Source: Irineochytrium annulatum (taxonomy: Eukaryota; Chytridiomycota; Chytridiomycetes; Chytridiales; Chytridiaceae). From it: a DNA stretch of 20,817 bases. Within the stretch, counting starts at the first letter, position 1. Each line of letters opens with the position of its first letter. Of the stretch, positions 1-10,814 are shown piece by piece. The stretch spans positions 1 through 20,817 of the forward strand of contig JADGJL010000452.1 in the NCBI GenBank assembly GCA_027600665.1, read 5' to 3'. The notes under the pieces were generated by a model. The model was not told where the DNA came from and searched no databases. It saw only the letters and a list, made by a program, of their open reading frames with translations. The position numbers and the translations under genes are program-made.

Positions 1-389
1 ATCCCAACCCGCTTGACATCCCGCCTCCCGCTCCCGCTCACCTCCCAGTCGTCACCCATGCGCCGCGTCACCGACAATCGATCCGTCTTCCCCTTCTCCC
101 TCTCCCGAAACTTCACATCATCCACCGATGGATCATCGAGCGTGGCGTCGCCGGCGACGCCGCTGACCGTGTCCACCACGGCGACGCCCATGACTGGAGT
201 GTCGAGGCAGTCCAGCTTTGCGAGGACGGCTGAGAGGGGACGGATGTTGTTTGAGGGGCGCAGGAGGGAGATGGGTGGCGGGATTGTTGGGGAGAGGGAA
301 TGGGGCGATATGAGAAGGGGAGGAATGGAAGAGAGAGGGGAGACGGTGCCGGAGGGGTTCGAGGTGAGCGATGGGGAGGAGAGCGTACT
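1..389 (-). CDS. Partial unrecognised gene running off the left edge
   Basis: A minus-strand frame is open from just after a TAA at 390-392 to the left edge, 129 codons. Most codons in its left half end in G or C, like the confirmed genes here. The first part is Ser/Pro-rich. The better-looking part has a hydrophobic stretch (AVLAKLDCLDTPVMGVAVVD) and then a charged Asp/Lys/Arg-rich segment. The only ATG in the frame is at 191-189. The gene may begin there, or the frame may be an exon entered through an acceptor such as the CTCTCAG just before AVLAKL. It continues beyond the window. I do not recognise a family. The plus-strand frame over the same bases is Arg/Gly/Glu-rich and looks like an antisense shadow. 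It is divergent from the CBS-domain gene at 1179. Confidence 0.45.
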
Positions 390-1178
390 TTAGCAAACGA
401 AGGGAGGGATCAAGGGGTCATACCATAGTTACGAGCGCTGGTAGCCGTAAAGCAGATACCAAGGGATGAAGGGATACGCGCGCTGGGGAGCCGTATTATG
501 GGATGGGAGATCGCGATACGCGCGCTGGTCACCGTATGTATGAGTATCTCACAGGATGGATACGCGCGCTGGTAGCCGTATATCGTAGCGAAACCACACA
601 TTGCATAACACCTTGTATATCACATTGCATCACGTTGAATAAAATACCATTGTCCATCTCCACGCATCAACAGAGCTTACGCCAGATTTCGCTGACATAG
701 CTCAAGGTGTAGCGCAATCTCAATATCCACCTCAGGACGGCGCTGGAGCCACCGAGTCCGTATCAGCTTCATCAACGACCATCGCCTCACTCCGTCAGCG
801 GAGTTCACGCGGCATGTCGCCAAGAACTCGAACCGAGTTGCGCAAGCTTGCCAGGCGTCCGGCCCAATTCAGTCCTCACATCTTCACCATCTAGCCTTTT
901 GATAAAGCGATGGCACCACGTAGCCTCTCCAGCGCTGACAACGCGCTCGAGCGCGTATGCATGTGAAGCAGAACTCCAGATGCATGCAGGCCGCGTCGCG
1001 TCCAAGCCGATCGGCGCCGGAAAAACACAAGCTGACGACGAAAGTCACCCAGCCAGACAAGTCCCCCTTCGTCGTCCCGGCCATATCACCCGGAAGGTGC
1101 CGCCGGAGTGAGTGAGTTCCACGAGGTAATAAAGGGTTCGAAGGGGCCCCCGTCAAATTCCGTCACGCGGGAGAAAAG
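390..1178. other. Intergenic region between divergent genes
   Basis: This 789-bp stretch separates the partial left gene from the CBS gene, so it probably holds both promoters. It contains a four-copy palindromic repeat (429-581). After a stop at 640-642 there is a plus-strand open frame (643-894, 83 codons, only internal ATG at 814) that looks mildly protein-like but has no clear start or known family. The last 200 bp hold no convincing gene. A TAATAAA element at 1127-1133 lies about 50 bp before the CBS start codon and could act as a weak TATA-like element. Confidence 0.5.
429..581. repeat. Four phased copies of a ~22-bp imperfect palindrome
   Basis: Four related copies start near 429, 474, 516 and 560. 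The core is ATACG, then CGCGCTGG, then a short variable part, then CGTAT. The outer arms ATACG and CGTAT are reverse complements, and in the complete copies an inner GCT/AGC pair can extend the stem. Copy 1 is degenerate at its left end (TTACGAG). Copy 2 has an extra G in the loop. In copy 3 the inner part is GGT-C-ACC, which keeps self-complementarity in a different way. Start-to-start distances are 45, 42 and 44 bp. Segments between copies share GGGAT/GGATGG words. The function is unknown; a cluster of protein-binding sites or a decayed satellite would both fit. Confidence 0.75.
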
Positions 1179-2830
1179 ATGGAAACTCGAATCCTCCACA
1201 ACGCTGCTCGCCGACTGCGACCTGCGCTCGCCCGACTCGCACGACACGCTCCAGCAGCAGCCTTCTTCTCACCCGGCATCAGAGCAGCATTGATGGCCAC
1301 CAAAGCCGCCCCATCGGACGGAGTCGCCGGCGCTCCACACGGCACCATGCCCCCGAGGCCCGACGAGAGGACGTTCGGCGAAAACCAGTCCCAGCTCAAG
1401 CAGCCGAGCTCCCGCGCGATCATCGAGCCGTCGGCGTTTAAACTGCCTAACTTTCGCAAGGATGCACTGAGGAACGCGAGCTCGACCGTCCTGAACGCTT
1501 TGAGCAGGGTATTTTTCTTCGTGTCCCTCACTGCTATGCCTCCTTAAACTCATCCCAAAAACAGATCCCCATCTCGTCGGTCATGAACCACAAGCGCGCG
1601 CACAAGCGCTCCGGCATGCCGTCTTTGATCTGCGTGGAGGAGAGCGTGCCCCTCAGCAACGTGCTCAAGATCTTGAACGAGAACAACATCCTGGCTGTGC
1701 CCGTGTACAAGAATATCAAACCGGCCGACGATTCTGCTCCCGGCCGCGAGTTCATCGGGATTGTGTCGATTTACGACGTGCTGGTGCACACGGTCTTCAC
1801 GAAGGTCTTCGACAGGATGGAGGGCGTCGATGAGGTCGCGCAGGACGCCGCGTTCGAGAGGTGGATGGAGATTGACGAGGCCGTGCAGCAGTATTTCTCG
1901 ACTCCTGTTGGTTTCCTGGTTGGGTACACGGCCGAGTCGACGGTGCGTGCAGCAATTCGTTTACTCATTGTCCGGCGCTCATACCTTTTGCTCTTGTTTC
2001 TCAACAACAGGACACCTGGACCCTCCACGCCACGGACCCGTGCTCGTCCCTTCTCCAGCTCCTGGTCGACCACCACCGCATTCTCGTGATCGATGACGGC
2101 GCCGCCACCCTGGCCTCAGCCCTCGGCGAGAAGGATCAGCGCGGCTCGAGCATCCGCATCGTCACCCAGACCGACCTCATGGCCTTCCTGATGGACTGCA
2201 GGGACGCCTTCGCCCCCGAGGCCATGACGACGCTCTTTAGTAGCAACGTCTCTGAGGTCCGTAGTCCGTTCTATCTCAAACGTTTTAAACGGCCCTTAAC
2301 AGGTCCTGGAGCACGCCCTCAACGTGCTCCCCAACGACGACCCGAACCAAGTCATCACCACCATCCCGGGCTCCACGCCCTCGCGGCCCACAGACCCGGG
2401 CCACGTCATCCGCCACCGCCGCGTCATAGCGGTCCGCGAGTCCGTCTCCGCCCTCGCGGCCATGCGCACCATGTACATGAACCGCGTCTCCGCCGTCGCC
2501 GTCATCAACGAACGCGGCTGCCTCGTCGCCAACCTCTCGGCCTCCGACCTCCGCGGCGTCGTGGCCGACCGTCAATCCCTCGCCGCCCTGACGCTGCCCG
2601 TCTTCGACTTCCTGGAGAAGCACAGCCACAGGCAGGGGGACCAGATCGCGGCCGATCAGCTGAGGGTAGCGGGCATGCTGGACCCGTTGGGGAAGGTGGC
2701 CACCGCGGCGTTGGCGTCGAGGGTGCATAGGATTTGGATCGTGGATGCCGAGGACAGGCCGAGGGGCGTCGTGAGCTTCTCCGACATGCTGGCTTTCTTT
2801 GTACCCGACGATTTCGCGGTGCAGGGGTAG
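1179..2830 (+). CDS. Four-CBS-domain protein (SNF4/SDS23-like)
   Basis: The inferred exons are 1179-1508, 1565-1942, 2011-2256 and 2303-2830, giving 493 aa. The introns are 56, 68 and 46 nt with GT..AG ends and all join in phase 0. Four CBS-type modules can be followed at roughly residues 113-190, 236-300, 350-410 and 435-490. Each has the typical hydrophobic strand followed by a Gly/Asp turn, such as FIGIVSIYDVL, HHRILVIDD and VHRIWIVDAEDRPRGVVSFS. The last resembles the ligand-binding edge of AMPK-gamma and Sds23-type proteins. CBS pairs usually bind adenine nucleotides and regulate kinases or transporters; the partner here is not known. The first 38 residues are Arg/Ala-rich with one acidic residue, like a mitochondrial presequence. 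A second ATG at 1293 (residue 39, MATKAAP) would give a form without it. It converges with the receptor kinase gene. Confidence 0.85.
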
Positions 2831-3357
2831 ATTTTTGGTGTTGTCGTTGATAAGGCCAGGGGCTTCTTCTCATGGTTTCCAAGTATGGCGTTTTTTAGGT
2901 TCGCGAGTATTGCGTTGTCGCGTCTCTTTCTTTTTTTTTTCCTTGGTTTTATCATTATCGTTCTTGCGGAAGTGTTCGAGCTCTCCGGCTGTATGCTTTT
3001 TTTCTGCTCAAGTGTTCGGGGTCCCCTTATGTATAGTTCCCTTTGCTACTTCGTATATTTTCTTCCATTTGCCTATGCTGTTGTAAATTTTGGGTGAAGA
3101 TTCTAGTTGCGGACTGGACAGGTTTAATGAAAGCAGAAGAATGTCGGTTTGCAAATAAAGTATATTAAAAACATGAGGGTCGTGTGTCCGACTCGCAACG
3201 AAGAAATAGATAGAAATAGATGCTTGGTGTAGAAAAAAGAGTACCGGTGAATCGGAAAAGTTCCAGTATACTTGCAAAAATGAACGAGGACATGGAGTAT
3301 TCAAAAAGTGGCCTTTGCGAAAGTACAGGGAATAGGGAAAAATCCAAAGAAAGACAA
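2831..3357. other. Convergent 3' intergenic region
   Basis: This 527-bp AT-richer stretch lies between two convergent genes and should contain both 3' untranslated regions. It has a T-rich run near 2925-2942 and an AATAAA at 3154-3159 on the plus strand, a possible late polyadenylation signal for the CBS gene. Open frames here are short, Phe/Leu/Ser-rich and without family features. I see no RNA gene. Confidence 0.5.
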
Positions 3358-6300
3358 TTAATGCGACGCGGGAGCACCTTGCCAGACCGCCTTCGCATGC
3401 GCCTCACAAAGCCACACAATCGACCCGTCTACATCCGAAACCCGGTGTAGACTACCCAGCCTCCTCCCGGGGTCCTCGTGCTGCAAGAAGGCCTCAAGCT
3501 CGCGCAACGTCTGCCCGTCTAAGGTCCTTGCCCTTACAACGTCCCCGCCGCCCCCGCGCACTTGGTCGTCCACCGACACCTCCTCGATCAGCCGGGTCAA
3601 CATCTCAAAGTACTCGGTCGGCCTAACGCCAAGGGACGCCAACATCTGATCAGGTCCTCCGCCACCTCCACCACCTCTCCCACTTACGATCGACACCCCC
3701 ATCCCGACAGCCGCAGCCGAGATCTTGACACCCGCCCTCAGGATCGGCCCGATCGTCCGCACGAAGTGCCCCGGATCCGCGATCGGGTATCCGACGTCGT
3801 CCGTGAAGTGCGGGCCCGCGCACCCCCCCGCATGGTTGTCCCCTCTCCACTCGCAAAGCAAGTGAAGCCGGAACATATCGCAGCCCCAGGCCCTGACGTC
3901 GTCCCAACGCCCTTTGCCCTGCGGCACCATGACGACGATCCGAGGGCATATCGGCCTGAGCGACCCGACGACTGTGCGCCGGACAGCGGCGAGCTCGGCC
4001 ATCATAGCCCTTTGGTCATTTTGGATCTCGTTCGTGACCTGTTGGACGCGATCGAGCCTTCTCGAAACTCCCTCATACGACGTCTGCAACTGGACCGTGT
4101 CCAATCCGGCGTTTAGGTACGCGCTCGCGAGCACGGCGCGGGCCGTCTTGCGCTGGTCCGGGTCGCGCGTGAGTAGGGTCGTTAGGAGGTGTCGGGCCTG
4201 CGCGTTCTCGACCTGGGCGGGGCCGACAGGGATTGGGTCCGGTTGATTGGCCGACAGGAATTCGATGAGAGCGTCCGGGGGCAGGTCGGAAGTGAGAGCG
4301 CGCTTTGCGTAGAGCTCGAAGATGATGAGCCCAAGACCCCACATGTCCATGGACGGCTGGGCCACAACCTCCACGCTTGCGGCACCGGTACCGGAAGATT
4401 GAGAGAGCATGTTTTGACGGTGTGCGTGGATAACTTCGGGTGGGGCGTAAGCGAAGGAGGCGGCCGTGATGGTCTCCCTGTTCGCGATGCGGGCGGTCTC
4501 GAAGTCAATAAGCTTAACAAAGAGGCCGTCAACGAGGAGAACGTTCGAGGGCTTCAGGTCCGCGTGGACGATGCCCTCGCCGTGAAGAAAGGCTAAAGCG
4601 TCTACGACGCCCTTGACGATAGTCCGTATGCCGAGATCGGGAACGTTACGACGGCGTTGAATGAAGGATGCGAGGCTCTCCTGGTGCAGCTGCATGACGC
4701 TCACGTAAATCCGCTCAGGGTAGTTCTGGTCGTCGATATCCATCATGCCAAAGGCCTTCAACTCCACGACGCCGGGTGACTGTAGCTTCTTTAGAACAGT
4801 TACCTCCCTTTTGAACGACGCCGCCGCATTTGCGAGGCTGGGGTCGTTAAGGCCGTATATCTTGACCGCGACCTTATCCCCACTCTGCACGTCCTCCGCT
4901 GGCAGCACAAGGAAGCGCGACCCCGCCGACGAAATTGCCATTCCCGTAATTCTAAAACGGTCCATGACGACGGCCGCCGGGGCGAGATCCAGAGTTTGTA
5001 CGCGGCTTGGGCGGATGGAGGAGATGATCGCGCCTCCCATGGCCTCAATAGCCGAGTCGTCGCACTTGTGCACCGTGTAGCGCGCCCTTTCAAACCCGCC
5101 GCCGCTTCCGGGAGGCGGCGTGGACGAGCCCGCGGACGCGGCGTGGTAAACAGCCTCACCAGCGTATGGTGGTAAGCCGGAGTTGACGGAGGGTAGGAAA
5201 AGCTGCCCGCTGCTGCTGTTGCCGCTAGTGTAGCCATTCTTCATCGTATCAGTCGGAAACAAGTGACCGCTACTTCCGTATGAGTTGTCGCCTTTCATGC
5301 CTTCATTTTTCATGCCGTGAGCGGAGGACACGGTCGACCCCGCTTGCCCGAACTCGTAGAAGTCAAGGGGCTTGTTTGCAAGCTGCTGGACCTTCTCCTT
5401 CTCCTGCTTAATTTGAGCCGCCTTCGCTTTCTGTGCCCGCAGGTAAACTATCGTCACGACCACGAGGACGACAGCGACGACTAGGCCGCCGACCGCCGCC
5501 GCGATCACGACTAAGCTGGGGCCCTGGCTTGAGGTGGAGGATGCCGCTGCTGATGCTGCCGTGGACGCTATGGTTCCGCCACCCGATTGGGCGCCAGTGG
5601 CTGCTGGCGCCGCAGATAGCGATGGAGTTACGGAACCCACGGCAGCCGCGTAACCGGTTGGTTTGAGCGCCAGCGCTTCGGGGAGCTGGATTACGGACGT
5701 CGGGCTGCTAACCCAAGTCCTCTGCGTCATGTCGAAGAAGTAGACATTCGTGTCGAAGATTGTCTGCGCGAAGGTGTCGGTGGCTTCCATTCCGCCCGTC
5801 ACGATCATGTAGTTCCCAGCTGCCACTGCCGAGTGCTGCATCCGGCCGTCGGGGGCATATTGAGGGTGGGTTGCCGTGGTGGAGTTCCCGCCCTCGATCA
5901 GCGTCCAAGTCCACGTCGCGAGCGTCAGCTCCCACAGCTCCGACTGCAAGCCATCCGTGTTATTCGGGCCCACCGTGTGCCCTCCGAAGACGAAAATGGA
6001 AGCCGTGTCGGGAGACAAAACGCATGAGTGAGACGATCGGCGGACGGGGGAGGTGACTGTCATAGACTCGGCTGCTTGCGTGATATTCGTAAAGGTTGAG
6101 CGAGTGGTATCAAATAACCAAACATCTCCAAGTTGCTATTAGATAAATGTAAGATCTGTTACTATCCACGTCGACATCGAAACAAGAACAAAAGGACCTC
6201 ACCCCGTCAGATCGTGTATTCCCGCCATATATAAAGATATGACTGCTGTTGACAGCAATCATACAAGTCCCCCCTCGCATTGCCGGTCCCAAACTGGCGG

Positions 6301-6996
6301 ATATAGCCTGCGCAGTCGCCTTGTGCGAGTCAATCCGGTACATGGGGTAGAACGAGTCCCCAAAAGCGTAGATGTTGTTGTCGGGCATGAGTACTGTAGC
6401 GAGCGACACGAAGTCTGGCGGGAAAGTCGTGTTGTCGGCAGGGATAAAGCCCCAGGTCGCATTATTGAGGGAGTACGTAAAAACGCCGGCGCCAGCATAG
6501 GGATTGGCTGCTTGCAGGATATTTGTAGTCCTCCCACCTGACAAGGAGGTCACTAACCCATAGAAAAGACGAAAAAACAATGAACTAACCGATACACAGA
6601 ATGTTGCCGGCTACCGAATCAAAAACGCACGACATGCCGACGGCGTACGTCAGGCTCCCTAACACGGCCGGCGACGTGACTTGGATGGCAGCCACTGGAT
6701 CGGTCGTTGATGCGCTCAGGTTTACTGCAATAATCTGAGCCGATTGCGATGCATTCAATACCAACACGCGGGATAATAAAGGGATGCATCAGTTTAGCGC
6801 CAACCTGCGCGGTGGGGTCTCCGAACTTCGAGGCGTCACCGCCGTCAATGTACCAGATCGCACCGTCGGCAACGACGGCGCCCGGCTGTTGTAGCATCAT
6901 CGAGAGCGAAAGCGACAAGCAAGCGGGGACGGCGAGCGCGAGCGCGATCAGGGCCGCCAGCGACGCCGACGACGGCGACGCGAAGACGGCCGACAT
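3358..6996 (-). CDS. Kelch-repeat transmembrane receptor-like protein kinase
   Basis: The exons are 6805-6996, 6590-6734, 6203-6537 and 3358-6135 (introns of 70, 52 and 67 nt), giving 1149 aa. All junctions keep phase and restore kelch motifs (NILCIGGRT; DGQLGDVWLFDT). The order is a signal peptide (about 1-31), then an extracellular kelch/galactose-oxidase-like propeller (about 40-370) with IYGGNTRSDG, FVFGGH and IVTGG blades and several NxS/T sites. Next come a Ser/Ala-rich stalk, one membrane helix (about 431-456) followed by basic residues, and a Ser/Gly-rich juxtamembrane part. A kinase domain spans about 614-898. VAVK Lys649, catalytic-loop Asp750 in HADLKPSN and metal-binding Asp768 are present. 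The loop is HAD instead of HRD, the DFG is DFE, and the glycine loop is weak. A further conserved-looking block (about 948-1149) contains FRLHLLCE, GYPI and a poly-Gly insert. A surface sensor that phosphorylates cytosolic targets is the likely role; the ligand is unknown. Confidence 0.88.
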
Positions 6997-7180
6997 CGTA
7001 GATGGGAAGGGTTCGGATGGATGGTGTGCTAAAGTTGGAATCGACCGCGTCGATGTGGCAGTGGCAAAACGTCTCAGATGAGCCCTGACCCACCAACCAA
7101 ACCTGGAGTTCGGAGCGGCAGGGCCATCAATCGCAATGCAAAGCAGAAAGTGTTCTTGTTATCATACGCGCGCCATGTCA

Positions 7181-10100
7181 TCATATTTTGCTCTCCCCGC
7201 TGACCCTCGACGCCTTCGTTAAGAACGAGGATATGGGCGCGACCGGCGTCGCGCCTTTGCCCAGGGTCAATCCCATTTTGAACGTCGCCAAACCGCCCTC
7301 ATCAAAGATCCCGTGCCCATCAGCCCAGGCCGGCACCGCCGACTCTACGCCCTCCGCAACCGCCTTCGGGCTCCTCATGTGGACGCTCAGCTTCCGAATC
7401 GTCTTCGACTTTGGATTTACCGTCGCGTCGAAGAACTCGAGCAGCTCATTTCTCTTCAATGCCTTTACCTAAAAACCGCGGTTAACGTCTTTCTGATGTA
7501 AAAATGCGTTCAATATACCATCTCGGCGAGCCTTTTCTCCTCCTCAAAGTCGTAGTACTTGCCAGCAACGTGGCTCCACAGTCGCCTCGCCTCCTCCCCA
7601 AGGTTCTTGTCCTTCTCCAGCATGCGCGTCGCGACCGCATGCAGGTGCTTGTTGTACTCCTCATCCGGCATCGCGATCATCGTCTCCCGCAACGACTCGA
7701 AGAACGCCATGATCCGCGTTTCGAGGTGCCACGGGTCCCTCTCGCTCTGAATTAGGACCCTGAAGGATACCATGCCCGTCTGCTGCCTCAGCCCACTTTG
7801 AACGAGGTAGCCGAGCTGCTCCTGCGTCCTCAGGATGTTGAAGCACGGCTCTTTCGCGATCTGAGACATAACGAAAGCCCTCGTCATCGTGTGGTCATCT
7901 TGAACGTCCCCGAGCTGGACATCGTACTCGATCGCCGAATTCACCTGATTCGGGTTCGGCACATTTCGAACGTGGATATACCGACCGCCCTCAGGGACCA
8001 CCAGTGTCCGACCCGTGATCTCCCGCATTAGCCGCGGCAAAGCCTTCGGCTTCAACTCGCTCTCCAGAATCGCAACCAACTTCTGGGCCTCTTCAATTTC
8101 AAAGTTCCCCATGACAAGGCCCTCTATGAACAGGTGGGACAGCAGCTGAGGGTAAAATGCCTGGATGTCGGCGGCAGTTATATCTACAGAAAAAAAATTA
8201 AAACCACGAAGTCGACGACACAGAAGCTTACTAATCCTCACCTTCAATCACCTCAAGCTTTTCATCTGAAGTCCACAACTTCTCCTGCGTGACAAGCGCG
8301 AGGTAGTAAGACGCGTGTGAAACGGGAGCGTCTAATGACCAATTCCGGTAGTTCCTGATCGCCTACAATTGCGAAGTTGTTAACAGCAAACAAATGAGCA
8401 ACCACCAACCTGTTCCTTGATGTTTTTGAACCGATCTGGGTCAACCTCTAAATTCTTCAAAACGTGCACCATCCTCGTTAGCAACACTGGCAGCTTGTGG
8501 TTATAGCCCGCGAGCTGCATGTCCACGCCGTCCGTGCTGGTGTCGAGGTAGTAGTTCAGCCCCGCCACGCTCGCGTAGTAGCCGAATTGGTTCAGTGCGT
8601 CCTCGACAAGGTCGACGTAAAGCTTTGTGAGGACCGAGTTTAGCGGGGAAGCGTACGCGAGCGGGCTGTATATTGTTTGGGTTTAACATGTCGGTATCAA
8701 CACGAAAGACGAAGCCTACCTCTTTAGAGAAAGAACGACCTTGCCCTTCGGGACGAAAAATGTGTCGTCCTTCTTGTGCCAAAGTCGAATTGTCGGTGTC
8801 TCGACGACAATCGAGGGTGAAGGCAATGGCGGCGCATCGGTCTTCCTCACGTTAAAATTGCTGGGTATGAACTCGTTCCTCTCAGGAAGGAACAAATCTG
8901 CGTTCGGCTGCAGGTTTGAAAGTTGCTGGAGGATAAAGGTTGAAAGCATTAAAACGTGTACGAACTTTATACGAGGCCGGAAATGGCTTACTGATCTAAG
9001 GTTCTCGGAAAACGGCCGGGATAGATACTCGGTCCCATACCACTGTGCCTTGTCCCAACCCGTGGTGTCAAAAGTAGGCGACATAAATAGGATCCTAAAG
9101 TTGTCGGGTCTCATTTGGTCGAGAACGAGGTCGATCCTGGACTGGTCGTAGTCGAAGACGACGCCGCTGCCGGAAATGACGTGCTCCGGCGGGTATCGCT
9201 GCATGCTACCAGCAAGGCGGGACGCGAAGCTGAAGGAAGGAATAAGTAAAAGTTGCGCAAAAAAAGGGGTCAAGCAAAGAACCTCGAAGGTGAGTATTTT
9301 TCCTGGAATCTGAATGAAATGTTCGACATGTCCTTCTTTTCATCCCAAATCCACTGTTGAGGCCCAGCCTTCTTCAGCATCTGGATATATTGGAAAAGAA
9401 TAACAACAATGTCCTCGTGATGCTCTATAAAAGGCATATCAGCGGGAGCAAGAACAAAACACGGAAATCTGAGAACTTACTGCACCCCTCCTCCGTTAAA
9501 GCGACTTGGATTTTGAAGAACTCAAAACCAACGGCACCCCTCTGCGGATAACAGCTCAACTCCTGTGCCCATCCCTTTTTCTTTAGCAGTGCCAACACAC
9601 TCCCCGCGCTCTCATGCCCAATTAAATGCGCCACATAATTCCCCGGCCCCGTCCGGTAGTGCGCCGACAGGTCCGGCAGCGGGAACGTCACCTCCAGCGA
9701 CGGCGTGTTCTTCACGGGCTTCACTAGCACCTCGTGCCCAACGGTCCCCTCCCCGCTCAACGGGTGCCCGTTACCAAACGACGGCGGCTTGATGCCCAGC
9801 GTCCTGATGGCCGACGCGCGGTCGACGACCATCGTGACCAGCTCGTCCAGCGGCTCCTTCCCAAGCACGACAAGCTTCGAAATGCTCGCCGAGTACCACT
9901 TCGCGTGAAAATCCATCAGTACGTCCCTGATATCAAGCCCCTTCGCCTTTGGTAGCTCCCCTAATGTTTGCAGGTTGCCCGTCCCGAACTTCCGAAACGG
10001 GTGGGCCGGGTTCGAAAGGTCCTTCTGGAGCTGATACGTCCTCCAGCTGTCCGATTGGAGGTTCTTCTTGTGCTCCGAGTCGACGGCGCGCATCTCGCGC

Positions 10101-10814
10101 TCGGTGCAGGACGGGTCGAATAAAGGGGAGATGAAGAACTGAATGAAGCGGTCGAAGGCGCCGGGGAGGTGGTCGGGGATTACGTCAAAGTAGTAGTTGG
10201 TCGAGTCCGTGTCCGTGAACGCGTTTGAGGAGCCGCCGTGCGACGCGAGGAACTAGGGACATGTATACATTGTAAGTATTTTCGAGCCGCAAGCACATTG
10301 CAACCTCTGCGGAAACCGTACCTGACTGTACTCGTTCTCCGACGGATACTTTTCGTTCCCCATGAACAGCAGATGCTCGCTAACATGGACATGAGTCACC
10401 ATACAGAACAAGAGCTCGCGATGCGATTAACTCGCAGCTCAGCCCCAAATAAACCCACCAAAAGTGGGCCAGTCCCGGCGCGTCCTCCGGGTCCAGCAAG
10501 TGCCCAACGTGGACGTCCATGGCGGCGGCCGCTTTTGGCGTGGTCGGGTCGGAGATGATCATGCATTGGAGGCCGTTCGCGAGTGTGATGAACCTGTACT
10601 CGCGGTCCTCGGTCTCAGGCTTCAGGATCGCGGCCCCGGAGAAGACCTCGTAGGCAGTGCCTTGTGGAGTGGCCATTTTCACGAATGACGATGTCGAGCT
10701 TGAAAAACGCGTGGCAAGAGAGGTCCTCCACCGCGGGAAGTTGGCTGCGGTCAACCGCGGTCGACGGAGCGCCTTCTGGAAGATGCGGGGGAACAGCCGA
10801 GGCAGGCCGATCAT
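7181..10814 (-). CDS. Insulin-degrading enzyme homologue (M16A insulysin, Ste23-like)
   Basis: The ten exons are 10459-10814, 10322-10379, 9481-10252, 9283-9424, 8992-9229, 8720-8925, 8410-8665, 8242-8362, 7519-8183 and 7181-7468. They encode 1033 aa, close to human IDE (1019). All nine introns are 47-79 nt. The inverted zinc motif HFCEH (His117, Glu120, His121) is rebuilt exactly across intron 1. Glu198 lies 78 residues after Glu120, the same spacing as in human IDE. Other family landmarks are GSSNAFTDTDSTNYYFDV, LAGSMQRYPPE, AGLNYYLDTS, EPCFNILRTQEQLGY and the RRLWSHV region. It degrades small amyloid-prone peptides and cleaved presequences inside its closed chamber. The first 46 residues are basic and Ser/Arg-rich like a mitochondrial presequence; Met47 offers a shorter cytosolic form. 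The C-terminus is Ser-Lys-Ile, a possible weak peroxisomal signal. It lies in tandem between the receptor kinase and the CEP44 gene. Confidence 0.95.

Noticed and set aside
13..393. Plus-strand open frame at the left edge
   Set aside because: The composition is Arg/Gly/Glu-biased and lacks any domain; the opposite frame has better codon pattern, so this looks like its shadow.
429..581. CRISPR-like array (about 22-bp repeats with about 22-bp spacers)
   Set aside because: The surrounding genes are eukaryotic with introns, copies are diverged, only four exist, and the intervening parts resemble each other instead of being unique.
3562..4116. 184-codon plus-strand frame
   Set aside because: It is antisense to the kinase and C-terminal block, Arg/Pro/Asp/His-rich and without a family.
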